DNA of 64,000 nucleotides from Xylogone sp. PMI_703 (Eukaryota; Ascomycota; Leotiomycetes), in the NCBI GenBank assembly GCA_021399445.1, contig JAJTUQ010000004.1:2542001-2606000 (forward strand), read 5' to 3'. Position 1 is the first letter of the stretch, and every line of letters starts with the position of its first letter. A model generated the notes under the pieces. It searched no databases. It worked only from the letters and a program-made list of their open reading frames with translations, and was not told the origin of the DNA. Shown piece after piece: positions 22,189 to 34,050 of the stretch. The translations under genes and the position numbers were made by a program.

Positions 22189-23730
22189 TTACGCTTGGCC
22201 AAGAGCCTCGCGACGAGAAACCGAGTTTGGATCATAATAAGGCTTCTCTCCCAGCGATACAACCCTGTTTCCTTGTCTCTTTCCAGCATAGTCGCTGTAC
22301 TCTGTTAGTATGCTAGGAATGGCAAGGGTGCAAAAGACTCACTTTGTTGCGGTGTGGAAAACAGAACGGCTGTAAAACATATTAGTATTCCAATTCACAC
22401 AAAATTGATTGACCTATAATTAGCGGTAACGTACTTATCCCAAATAGCCAGATCATTCTTGTTCCAACGGAATCGAACCTGTAGGTCGTGGTTTTCGGCA
22501 ATAAGTTGGAGGACTAGGAACGAGTTTAGTGACAGGTCTAATGATTACTACACACAAAACTTCCAACGTACAATATGCTTTGGTTACTTCGCTTTCTCTC
22601 TCTGTCACACCATCAATCCAGCCGGCGTGAACCTGGTGGCCAGCACCAAAAAGGCTCTTCCATCCAGTAACAGGGTTTGTGCGAACAACTGGGCTATTGA
22701 CAAACGATTAGCCGGAAATTTAATCAGAGGGTTGGAGCATCAAGAACTCCCTATACCCGTTGGATAACTTACTGAGAAGCCTGAAAGTCAAATCCACTGT
22801 TCTCTGGCGCACCGCGGTCTCCGTCAATAAGCTCCAAGTTATGCTCTTTGGCAACTTTGTTGAAATTTGGCTGGAAATGAGTAGCTGTGAGGCCCTCAGC
22901 AATTTTCTTCCAGATTGGTGACAGGCGGTCATATGCTTCGTATCCAGAAGCCCAGAGAGTATCCCCGCCAGCGTCGGCTGGAGGCTGAACGATTTTTAGA
23001 ATAGCGTAATCAGATGGGATACGCTCAAAGGTAATACTAGTATATCAGGTTAATTAGGGTCAATTAGGTTTACAGGGTGGCACTTGAAACGTACTCTGCA
23101 TGCCAGCCTTCACTGGATAATCTTGTTGGGTTAAAGCCAAACCGATCTTTGTAATACTTGCGGTTTTGCTGGGAGGAGATGACTGAGACTTCATCATCTA
23201 ACTTTCCATTTTCATCGACAGCAATTCCTCTTTTGCTGTTGCTTAGTGCGTGCCTATGCAACTACATTGATTGGTTAATACAATCTAGCTAATTGTTGAA
23301 GATTAGGAGACTGACCTTTGAAGTAGTGGGCTTCCCAGTTAACTCTCCGAGCTTCTGGCCCAAGACCTTCTGGTCCTCAATTGTAAGATCCTGGTTACGA
23401 AAGAAGACAACACCGCGTTGTGAAACTAAACATGTATCAGCAAATCCCTTTCTAGCTAACCTCGGTCTCTTCGTCAGGGGCCTTACCTAAGATAGCGAGG
23501 TCTCGAATCTTGGCATCATCGTTCAGGATTTCGCTAAGTTGTAGCTTAGGGTACTCTCGGCCGATGACGTTGGTGACATCGAAAGATTCATATTGGTCGA
23601 GTGTTCCAGAGTACTTAAGAGGCTCACGAATCAATCTTGTTGTTGTAATCGGCTTCTTAATGCTATAGTCTAACTTTAGATCAGTGACTGTAGCGCTGAG
23701 GGTATCAACATCTGCAGATGGTGGAGCCAT
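22189..23730 (-). CDS. TauD/TfdA-family 2-oxoglutarate/Fe(II) dioxygenase
   Basis: Eight exons on the minus strand: 23730-23487, 23425-23316, 23261-23095, 23036-22773, 22693-22572, 22513-22435, 22369-22343 and 22294-22189 (introns 48-79 bases), 372 residues. The iron ligands are H172 and D174 (GWHADITFE, assembled across an intron) and H334 (SVFHTATN); R348 (QGNRVVSL) is placed to bind 2-oxoglutarate. The N-terminal block (RLIREPLKYSG, SFDVT-VIGRE) marks the fungal taurine-dioxygenase-like subfamily, which acts on taurine, other sulfonates or small acids by oxidative decarboxylation of 2-oxoglutarate. It is divergent from a DAL5-type permease across 1.4 kb, which suggests coupled uptake and oxidation (inference). 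The smallest exon is 27 bases. Confidence 0.92.
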
Positions 23731-25165
23731 TGTGTGTCTATGGGAGTAGGAGAAGTATAAAGATCAATTCTTGCTGTTTGAACAGAAAGATTAACTCGCT
23801 AGATAAGACCGTAACAAGCAGATTTATATATATTTGACTCTTTCTTCAACTTCGGTTGCCAATGCTAAATGCGAGTCCAACTTCCACAACCCAGAGTCTA
23901 TCCTACCATAGAACTCGCAAAACAGTATTACTCCGCATTATGAGGTGAGAGAAGCCGATTCTTGCGTCAAGCCGTCCATGGAGGTCTATTCTTTCTCTTA
24001 TCGCCATCTTGATCCAATCTTGAGAGCTGTTCCATCATCTTTATCTGTAATCCTCATCCATCCTCGCCGTGTATCCGAGACGGAACACAGTATTGGCTGC
24101 ATATTGTGTCGCGATATGTCTCCCCACTTTCGCTCTTATCCCTTCATGCATTAAGATAGATGATGATTGCTCACAAGGTTCGTTGGATTATTGATGAAGA
24201 GCATGAGTGAATGCATGCGCGGTTCATTGCGAATGTGGGGAAGCTTCTTGCACCATGTCCGCAGCTCGTCCTCTCATCTTATATATGAGATATGACACAA
24301 TATTGCGCATTCTACTACCAAGATTTGTTCGCTTCATAGGTGGTATGGTAAAGTGTAACTCACTCTGCCGCTCCCAGGCTCCAATAGAAAGCCGCACAGC
24401 ACAAGAAGAATACTGATATGTAAGGACCGGCTTCTCATTGGCCAGTAGGTATATCTTAGATCTCATACTCCTATTGGATACTGCAGGTTTTATGAGGCCT
24501 GGGGAATGCCAGCTCACGGAGTAATCCAGGAATCAACCAAGTCACGACAACTGTCGACTTAGAGTTGGAAGAGACCAGGAGCAGGTATCGATGAGGTTCA
24601 ACATATATCATCTACCCGATATGCATCATACTTCAGCTTGCTTGTATGCTCTCTCTGTATGTACTACGTTAGTAGTGATAAGTACAATCTTCGATTGTAA
24701 CCGTAGGCGCTTTCAGTGTATTGCCAGACCCTGCTTGGCCTCAGCCCCTGCAGTATTCAGTTATGATACTAAAGGCGTCACCACACCATGTATTTGTGTC
24801 ATATCCTCCTTTCCAACAAAAGCTCTCCTATGTAGTTGTAGAGGCTGTTATGGCAATGTCCATGGCTGGGTTACAACCAACCCTGGCTCGAGATACAGAG
24901 ATAATAGTCTTGAAATGGCTGATATTGCGTACTTTTAATCATACTTTGCAACTCGTTTCTTATCTTGGCTGTCATATCTGCAAAAGCAACGCCCAAAGCC
25001 AGCTCCCTAGTAAAGAACATACATCCGTACTTATAACCCAGGGTCATCTTATTTTTAAAGAATGAGTATATATTATATTAGCCATATGATATATTTACTG
25101 CCGTCATAACCGAATCTCACACCATAATCTCTCCTACTTTGTCCTTTGAAGGTCTCTCTACGATC
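23731..25165. other. Divergent promoter region, TauD-type gene / permease
   Basis: About 1.4 kb. Several frames of 60-115 codons on both strands have no family resemblance and are best seen as chance. It probably holds the regulatory sites for both flanking genes. Confidence 0.45.
23823..23835 (-). promoter_or_regulatory. TATA-like box of the TauD-type gene
   Basis: On the minus strand AAATATATATAAA lies about 95 bases before the ATG at 23730. Confidence 0.4.
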
Positions 25166-27502
25166 ATGGCGACTGTTTTAACGGAAAAGGCAGCGGCCAC
25201 TATAGCCGTACGGCTCAACCGGCAACAACAGTCTACTTCGACCTCATCAAGCAACTCTATTGACGGTGCTGCATCAGACAACGACCTAAGCAAAGAGGCA
25301 GATGCAGCAGCTAAAACAATTCGAATCCCAACAATAGCGCCCTTAGGAATTCCCACAGATGAGCGAAGATTCTGGTTCCAACGTGGAAAGTCATTCGATA
25401 AGAATGCCATCGCTACGCAACCATCCGTATACGACGACCCGGAGACGGCGAAGCAATACCAGCCACGCAGCGACTGGGAGAACTTACACCGGCTCGATCC
25501 ATCGGCACGATGGACCTGGGAAGAAGAATACAAACTAATTCGAAAGATTGATATACGCATCATGGTGTTCGCTTGTATCATGTTCATGTCTCTAGAACTG
25601 GATCGAGCAAATATTTCCCAGGCGTTAACGGACAACTTCTTAACGGATTTAAACCTTACAACAGATGGTATGAAATCCCATTAACCCGTATACACCCACT
25701 TCTGTAAAGTCTTCCAGCTCGACCCGTCAACATACATCTACTACACGAATTGAATAATGGGAGCTAACATCAGCTTCTATTACAGATTACAATCTTGGCA
25801 ATACAGTCTTCAAGTTGGCCTTCCTCTGCGCAGAGCTTCCCTCACAGCTTGTTAGTAAATGGATTGGGCCCGATCGCTGGATCCCTTCTCAGATGGTGCT
25901 ATGGTCCATTGTAGCGCTGGCACAGTTCTGGCTTACAGGGAGAAGCAACTTTCTGGCATGCCGTGCTCTACTGGGAATTTTACAGGGAGGGTTCATCCCA
26001 GATGTAAGTCAACCTCCTGGCTCTACCGTGACCCCAAGCATATATGCTTCTGGTTTGCAATGCCGACTTACCATATCTCTCATAGGTCATTCTCTACTTA
26101 TCGTACTTTTACAAACACCACGAACTCTCTTTACGCCTTGGATTCTTCTGGACTGCCATGTCTCTAGCAGATGTGTTAGCTAGTTTCCTAGCCTTTGGAC
26201 TCTTGCATCTCCGTGGCGTTCAAGATCGGGCTGGATGGAGATGGCTGTTCTTAATCGAGGTAAGCTGCAAATCTCTGCACGAAGCGTGATAGGACCCATA
26301 CATGAAAGTTGTGACATCATACTGGTACATACTGATAACATTTTCAACAGGGGCTTTTCACTCTCATTCTTGGTATCCTAGCATTCGGCCTTATGCCTGC
26401 TGCGCCCACCAAGACAGCAAGCTGGTTCAGAGGGAAGAAAGGATGGTTCACAGAACGGTCAGTTAACATTACACTAACATAGCTCGCCGTTTCCTTTATC
26501 TTTTACTGGTACATAGACTAATATCGTTTACAAAATAGTGAAGAAATCATTATGGTAAATCGAGTCATCCGTGAAGATCCTAGCAAAGGAACAATGCATA
26601 ACAGACAGCCCGTAACACCGAGGCTTCTTTGGCAGAGCTTAAAGGACTATGACCTCTGGCCAATATACATTATCGGCCTGACGTTCCAGATACCTATGAC
26701 TACTCCATCGCAGTATTTAACCCTCTCACTACGTAGTCTGGGGTTTAACACCTTCCAGACTAATCTGTTGACTATTCCGAGCACATTCATCCACATGATA
26801 CTGATGATGGCATTGACTTATGTATCTGAGATCTGGCATGAGATCACGTTAACAGCAATGATAGGACAAATTTGGGCTGTTCCATTCCTGGTGTATATTT
26901 ATGTGGTTGATATCAACAGCATAAATAAGTGGGTTGCATGGGCGGTTATGACGCTCTTGTTGAGTTATCCATCCGGTACGTCTCCCCGTACTCTACCTCT
27001 TCTTTTCATAATCATTTCATTCTTTCACTCCTTGTGAGATAATCATGTAGCAAATAATATCGCTGATACTAAATTGTTGCGAACAGCTCACCCGATCCAG
27101 GTTGGCTGGAACTCACGAAACTCAAATACGGTTCGCTCCCGTACTGTCTCTGCAGCTGCATACAATATGATGTGCCAAGCAGGAGGTATTATTGCCTCAA
27201 ATATCTACCATAAAAGTAAGTGCCCCTATGCCGCCATACCTTCTTCTACCCATTATCAGAATGGTATTGAATAAATCTCAAATATAGGCGACGCTCCACG
27301 TTACCGTGAGGGAAATCGTGTGCTTGTAGCATTCATTGTTACCAATATTTTCATCTACCTGCTTACCAAGTCGTACTACATCTGGCGTAATAAATCAAGG
27401 GACCGGAAATGGAATGCAATGAGCGAAGAGCAGCAACTGAACTATCTAGCTACTACAACGGATGAAGGGAATAAGCGACTAGATTTCAGATTTGCACACT
27501 AA
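25166..27502 (+). CDS. DAL5/allantoate-type MFS permease (ACS family)
   Basis: Seven exons, 25166-25667, 25786-26003, 26086-26259, 26351-26457, 26539-26975, 27087-27215 and 27288-27502, encode 593 residues. A long polar N-terminus of about 130 residues is followed by twelve predicted helices. Family marks: the [17 protein letters not shown] element after helix 1, [12 protein letters not shown] in the helix 2-3 loop, the RGWFTERE-like central loop (here [10 protein letters not shown]), [12 protein letters not shown], and the C-terminal RDRKWNAM with a final LDFRFAH. The anion:cation symporter family carries small organic anions such as allantoate, nicotinate, pantothenate, biotin or sulfonates across the plasma membrane. 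Start: the first ATG, 25166; a TTG nine codons earlier is ignored. It pairs with the divergent TauD-type dioxygenase. Confidence 0.94.
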
Positions 27503-29352
27503 CGGGCTTCTCAATTGCGCACATACTTCCATATTGGTGTAAGAAAAGATATATCGAGAAACTAAGAAAGTCTATGACCTTGGTGAGCTTAGATCATACA
27601 CGAATAGGGGTAGAAAGAGTCACCATGACTATGCCACTCTCGGCGATTTTGCGTCTTAGATAGTTCAAATACTATCAATCTAGCTGATAAAACATGCCAA
27701 GAGGAATATACTATGATATAAAGCTTGATTTTATCAAATTATATCACTCAGACCTAAAGCCATAGTCTCAATCTTAAAATTCATCTTATTAAATAGTCTG
27801 GTGCTTGCTGGAGAAAACTTTAACCGGCTAAGAGTAGAAATTCTTTTGTCTTTCAGATAAAATTGATCGTCCGGTTTAGTAGTTTAAATTAGATTAGAAC
27901 AAAACTTTCCACCCGTGCTTATGCTTTGACAGCATTTGTTCAAATGAAATCCATCTGCTGATGTTACTTTTGACTAGCCTAAGAAAGGTAAATAACCGAT
28001 CTGAGAAGTCGGATTAAGCAGCTTTGATGCTCTCATGATATGAGTTTTGTCCCGGTAGCGGATAAGCATCACGCGTTGTCTTACATATATACATATTCTA
28101 TGAGTTAGGAGGGGCGCCATGATGCGTTGCCAGCACTTCCTTCCACCAGCTAACCTTGGTTACCACATGGTCCATTCCACAGAGGAAGCGGTCTAGTTGC
28201 GAAATCGGAAGACTTTACTCACATAGATGCGGAGCAAGTAATTGCAATGATTTTAAATGTAACCCATAAATGTATGTTTGTACAAATATTAGCAAAATAA
28301 ATATAAGTAATTTTTGGGTTGACATTTTTTTTCTTTAAATTTGCATTTTAATATGGAAAAGTGAAATAAATTACACTTTACTAGTTATAATCGTACTAAA
28401 TCTTTAATGATATCTTTATATGATAAGACAGAGATTTGTGGCTTTTATTATCTGGACTATTTACCCTATTTTATCACATTCATAGTAGTCACATCAGTAA
28501 AGGTCTGGTGTGAAATAAGAGACCTCGGTTGAAATGTCCGCGGGGTTCTGCACATGGCTGGATCTTGTGGCTGTGTACTCGTGTGTGTGGCTGGGGTTCT
28601 CACTTAAGCTAGCTCACTAGCCCCATTACGCCTTACCACTCTTGGCTGTCACAAGCTTTGGTCTGTGATGGCGATTCGTTCTAACCGCTTGAAGCGTAGC
28701 GGTGAAGCACGTGATCCAGGCGCCCACAGCCGCGGCTCAAGCACTCATCCAATGACGGGGTCTTTTCCGACGCCCATTGGTTTCTTCTTCTCGGGCGTTC
28801 CCGGTTCAATGGCGAAACGACGCCCCTGCCACTCCACTCTTGGGCATGGCCTCCCTGTTGTGCTCCGAGGGTACCTGGTATTGTCTAGAGCCACCCCCTC
28901 CCTTCGAATACTTTTTCTTGCCAGTCCCTCTTCCTCAGCCCCTAGTATTCTTTTCTTCTTGCACTTGTACAATACTTTTCTTTCCTGTTATCTTAGGTGC
29001 TTCTACAGCTGTTCATCCTTTCTGGTGCGTCCGTCTGGCTTTATATCAGACTACTTTCTCCTCCGAGACTCCTCTTTGTCAAGGGAACACTAGAAATGAA
29101 ATTTTGGGCTGACCTCACTTGTTGCTCTAGGCAAGGCGTCACGTGTATTCTTTCAGCTTTGGGAGAGAATTTGAAAGACTATTGAAAACTGCCTTCGACT
29201 CTGAAATATCTTCCCACCATAAATCCAGATCGGATCCGTTCCATATTCATTTCGATCTAGACCCCTAATACTAGCATCGATATCTGCTGCTGCTCGTTCT
29301 TCCTCGATCATACAAACCACCACTCCCAAACACTGTCTACATAACCGCAAAC
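27503..29352. other. Long intergenic region with AT-rich tract
   Basis: About 1.85 kb. The part 28250-28460 is strongly AT-rich. From 28500 it becomes GC-richer and C/T-rich, with overlapping frames in several registers (28665-29185) but no family resemblance; this is more likely the promoter and long leader of the small gene at 29353. Confidence 0.4.
28250..28460. repeat. AT-rich tract
   Basis: A block dominated by A and T, with runs of T near 28328 and AAT/TTA words. It stands out from the flanks and may be a decayed repeat. No inverted terminal repeats are obvious. Confidence 0.35.
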
Positions 29353-29571
29353 ATGCCGATTGCACGACGCTTCTCCGTTACCAACTTCTTCATTGCTACC
29401 ACTGCCCTGGCCTTCCAGGTCTTCGTCCTATACCCCTGGCATCAGCAACTTGACGAGGACTTTGAGAAGCTGAAGAAGCACAACTTGCAGGTCCTCGAGA
29501 TGGGTGAGAAGCGACTGGGCCAAATTCAAGCTGCCATACTGGCACTAGAGAAGCAGAAGGCTGCCAAATAA
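29353..29571 (+). CDS. Small single-pass membrane protein (possibly mitochondrial)
   Basis: A single exon of 72 residues. Residues 1-8 are basic (MPIARRFS), residues 9-27 form one hydrophobic helix (NFFIATTALAFQVFVLYPW) and residues 31-72 are a charged amphipathic coiled coil (LDEDFEKLKKHNLQVL). The layout fits a small inner-membrane assembly or regulatory subunit in mitochondria, though the sequence does not prove location. The ATG has an A at -3 and the leader is C/A-rich. I do not recognise a named family with certainty. It stands alone in a 5 kb stretch that otherwise lacks genes. Confidence 0.65.
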   Translation: MPIARRFSVTNFFIATTALAFQVFVLYPWHQQLDEDFEKLKKHNLQVLEMGEKRLGQIQAAILALEKQKAAK

Positions 29572-32500
29572 ACGGAGACCTGGCAGGGAAATGGGAGAAC
29601 AATTAGAAGGACAGGACAGGAGGCAACAGCGTACACTTGATATTGCGCATACGTTTGGAGGAGATTAGAGGCTTCATACCACCAATACATCCACCGACAC
29701 CCGACATACCATACACCACACTCGAACCACTCATAGAATACATAGTTTGATGCTCTGCTTAGATATACACCCAACATTCACCACAGACTTGACCACATAA
29801 ATTCACGCTCACGCATTCACGACTCGAGGGTGATTCTCCACCAGAAACGCAGATATCATCCTCTCTTGCACTGTTCTTCACTAGAATCAAGGACATACAA
29901 GGATATAGACATAGAAGTAGAAGGACGTGGGTCCCCCATAATACAAAACCAAAATTCCTGAACAGTGTTTTTCTTACGTCTGCTTCCTGAGCGCGTATGA
30001 CCTTGGAGTATATATTGCTGAATTGGTGTGCTCAAATACTCTTCTCTTGTTTTCATATATAGACGATATAGTATCATTTTAAATCTATATAATTTGCCAG
30101 TATATCACTGTGCATGCTAAAGATGTTTTTGGGGTTCGATGTATTTTTTTCCTACTACGACAGGTCCGTGTGACCGGGATGTTTCTCCACGTCTCTTGAT
30201 CCTAGTAGCATATTCTATACAGCTACATCCCTAATCATAACAATCAACGGATTGGACTGACTGGGCGGATGGTTTACTTGTGTTCCTGCATTTGTTGCAT
30301 TGGATCGCGATCTCTTCACCCTCTCCAAATATGATCGCGATCTAGCACATCCGCATCTCAATCGTACAGAGGGCATGATACTATATCGATATTAATATAG
30401 CTAGAGCCAAAATGCTTAGCTCTGATGACCAGCGCCATCATCAATTCTCTAAATTCGGTGAAAGAAGAAAATTTTGCTCTTCCATTAAATTACTTTGTGC
30501 CTTCCTTACTGGGATCATCGATGCTGCAACCATACGGTGCACATACCCCTCTACTGTATGACAGACCTGACATCCAAGCTCTCGTAATCATCTCTGAAAA
30601 TTTTTTCTTGTGACAAGGACTTTGATATGCCATGATAGTATTATATTCGTATTCCACATCATTTGAACAGGACGGCGAATTCTTGTCTGGTGACGAATAT
30701 CCATACTAACATCACATAGAATGCAATAATAAAGTAGTATGTGACAAAGTGGCAGAAAACGCGTATAGGCACGCACTTAAACGTTGGCAAAAGGAATAAT
30801 CCACTTCAAGAATTCAATTGACGATTGCTATCTTATCATATGTACCTTGCATTAATCCTCCATGCAAACGGCGAATTATCTATCCAGTCATTCCTCCATT
30901 CCATGCCCATGCCTCTTCCCCATTGAGCAAAAGCTAACTAACCAAAATAGTAGTGCTTCCAGCCTCCTCTCTTCCTCTGCGCGATTTTAAAAGCAAGATG
31001 TTAAAAAAAAAAAACTCTTTAGTCCTAGGAATTTCCCCAATTCTTTGCGTGTACAAGCTGAGGTTTCCCGCCCAGCGGAGGAGGAGTCCGAGGAACTCCT
31101 CGGAAACGCCAAGCTTTTTGTCCTTACCCGGGAGTGGAGTCCCGGTAGCGCTGTCGGCCCTGTGGATCCTCCGGGATGACCCTGAAGCGACTAGGGCTGG
31201 TGTTCGGTCGATCTTGGGCTGGGCTTTTCTCTTTTTGCCCCTGGTGATGTACGGAAGGGGTTGGGCTTTTGGGGCTGAGATACTTTTCTGGATTGTGCGT
31301 GCTGGTGCTTATCTTTGGGAGAAACACGGCATTGATGGCTATATCATAAGGATTTAGGAATTGAGTTATATATCTAGAGTTTACATTACAAGCTAGTATG
31401 GTTCTACGAAATCAGGGATTGCGTGCTGAAGGATGAGTGAGCATGGAGTGAGGCACTTTTGCGATGAGATGAGTTGGGTAAGGCATTGTGCAGCGCAAGG
31501 ATAATGCTTCGGACCCCGATTATGCGCTCGATCAAGTACGATTCGGCAATCGCAGGTTGATAATGGTCAAGGCCCTGCATTCTCGTGCTTTAGAGTACAG
31601 TCAACATCGAGTTACGACGCGCTGATTCAGCGGGGACTGATGATGACTTGTCTCCTTTACAACGCGGTAACCATCAGTTCAATACGATAATCTCTATACC
31701 GTAGTAACAACTCACCTTGCACACCACATCACCGCCAGAGCAACATCACTGGATTCTATTCAGATGAGGATCTTCTTTACGTGTTGTTCCCTTTCTCTTT
31801 GCTCCTCCTCCGATCCTCTAAGTGGACACCCCCAACCAGCCAATCCCGATCTCGGAGTCTCGCCTCTTTCCGCTCCTGCAGCCTCAGTAGCGTGGCGACC
31901 CAACATCGGGGTCGAGCCCTGCAAAATGCCACGCAGACCAAGCCACATAGCTGCCTAAGATGGACTAGATCGGGCGGGAAAGGGATCAGTCTAGCTGAGA
32001 AGGGTAATAACCGGTCCAACGACGCGTTGAGTACGCAGCGACACAGTAACTCACAGTGTATCCGTTATCCTCCTTCCTGCTTATCCTTCTTTAATTAACC
32101 CTTGGGTTCTAATTAGGACTGCGCAATAGATGAACTTACCCTTTCGCATGAGTATCTAGTTTACCTTAGCTGCTCTTCAAGGATCCGCATGCTAGTTCCC
32201 TGTTAACGGAGCAAGTGCAGAGAGCGGTCCTGGCTTTCTTTCCCTCCTTAGCCCCCTCTATTTTTCTTGTCCCTCTGGTAATTAATTAAAAGTAGCAAAC
32301 TAATATTTTTCCTGCCGTCCTCCCCCTTCTTTCCCTTCATTTTTAGTTATCGTTCGTGGGTTGTCGGTTGTCGGGTCTCTGCTGCTGTGAAGCGTTGGGT
32401 TTTCGAAAAGGTGTTCTTACGCAGGGGAATTCCCTTCATCAGCGTGTGCTCTCACCGGGGTTTTCTGGGTCTCTCTGATCGTTTCGCGCTTCTCTCATCC

Positions 32501-32683
32501 TCGGTTTCGGCGTGTATGCTTCTTGTCCTTTTCGACTTAGGCCGAGGAATAAGAGCTCGACTACGACAATCTCTGTCTCACTAGACGACTAGCACCTCAT
32601 TATCAATTGGATTGTCCGTCATCATACATATACGAACAGCTGCTCCCTCTCCATCTTCACGTCAACACATCAACCTGACCAAG
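29572..32683. other. 3.1 kb stret­ch without a supported gene
   Basis: Mixed AT-rich and moderately GC sequence. The best frame (ATG 30998 to 31357, 119 codons, after a 10-base A run) has hydrophobic stretches but no family features. Frames on both strands at 31760-32098 overlap and look like chance. The right end (32200-32680) is a C/T-rich leader of the carbonic anhydrase gene. Confidence 0.35.
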
Positions 32684-33608
32684 ATGTTGTCCCTCCTCTC
32701 TCACATCCCTCACCATACCCACAACAATTCCTTAACCTCCTGCGCTGACCCCTTCGAGCCGCTCGAACTCACCTCATCCGACATGAAGGACTTCCTCTCC
32801 TCCGTGCGCTACCACACCGAAGTCGTGCCCACCAACTACATCTCCCTGCCCTCACCCTCCACCCACGAGCACCTCGAGGCCTTCGACGAGAAAATCCTCT
32901 GGGTCGGCTGCTCCGACAGCAACATCAACGAGACCGATATATTGGATGTACCCCGCGATGAACTATTTGTGCACCGCAACCTGGGCAATCAGTTGAGCAA
33001 TGGCGATGTGAGCAGTTTGTGCGCCGTGCAGGTGTGCGTTGACGAGATGCAGGTGTGTTCTTAATTCTATTCTTTATTTTCTTTTTTCATTCTGGAAGGT
33101 GCGGCGTGCTTTTGTAGAGACCCGAATGAGATCGCACTGCGAGTTTGATATTGATGTTAATATTATTAGAAGATAATATATGTGCTCACGTGAGGAATAT
33201 AGGTCCGACATATTATTGTCTGTGGTCATTACGGGTGCGGATTAATCAACGAGGCCGGCGACACTAATTCCGTCCAGAGCTGGTTGCAGTAAGTATATTA
33301 TTTCATCATTCCTTCTCAGAATTCTTACTTCGCCTCCCATTGCAATGCTAATATCTCGCTGCAGCCATCTCAAAGAGCTCCGTGAGCTGTGCTCGCTCTT
33401 CTTCCCCAAGGAGAACGGTGTCCACAAGCACAGCCACTTAGTTGAGCTCAACGTCCTCGTCCAGATGGCCTGGCTGATGCAGCAACCCAACGTTGTCAAA
33501 GCCGTCGAGGAGCGAGGCATGGAAGTCCATGGCTTCATTTACAACCAAGAGAAAGGCGAGTGTGTAAGACTAGTTGTCGACGGCATGGCGACTGGTCCTT
33601 CAGCATGA
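32684..33608 (+). CDS. Beta-class carbonic anhydrase with altered CxDxR motif
   Basis: Three exons, 32684-33052, 33203-33288 and 33365-33608, encode 232 residues, the usual size. Zinc ligands C76, H132 and C135 are present (WVGCSDS; ICGHYGC-type as VCGHYGC), as is D78 of the catalytic dyad. However, the Arg that normally follows two residues later (CSDSR) is N80 here (CSDSN), so the Asp-Arg pair that holds the active site open is broken. The rest is normal (ELFVHRNLGN, HIIVCGHYGCG). Beta-carbonic anhydrases hydrate CO2 to bicarbonate in the cytosol or mitochondria. The change may mean altered activity, or another Arg may substitute. No targeting peptide is obvious. The start is the first ATG of the frame. 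Confidence 0.92.
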
Positions 33609-34050
33609 AATAAGAGCTAGGAAAGTAACCTTCAGTTGTAGCTCAGAGGTGGATTCTTTTGCATTCTCATTCTTCATTCTTGTTTTCCTTATTTAAAAGT
33701 ATACCCAATGTTTGTTTATTTTCCATCATTCGGCAACAGGCAACAAAATAGAGTAATTCATGTTTTTGGGAAAAGGTCGCTTGGAGTTTCCTTGTTGCAG
33801 TTTTGACTAGTGGTTTCATTGCAGCATCATAGGGCTTCACAGCCTCATGTTGAAATGAAACCATCACTATCGCCAAGGCGCGATGGCTGCACAATGTTAA
33901 AACCAAAACCAAATATGTTCAATTAGAAATAATAGAATCAAAAGAGACGGCTAAAGTTTAACTTTAAGTTCCCATGTCTCAGGCTTGAAAGATTCCTCTT
34001 ATTATCTGTTCAATTTTCTATTTTTCTATACATGACAAAAAAACAGACTA
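33609..34050. other. Convergent intergenic
   Basis: About 440 AT-rich bases between two convergent genes; no feature seen. Confidence 0.45.

Noticed and set aside
24207..25065. Frames of 69-115 codons on both strands
   Set aside because: They lie in the divergent promoter region of the first TauD/permease pair, with no splice-compatible or family-like content.
28665..29185. Several overlapping frames of 60-140 codons
   Set aside because: They run in different registers over a C/T-rich leader-like region and none resembles a protein.
30998..31357. 119-codon frame after a 10-base A run
   Set aside because: Hydrophobic stretches but no family resemblance, no clear promoter or splice context, and overlapping minus-strand frames of similar quality.
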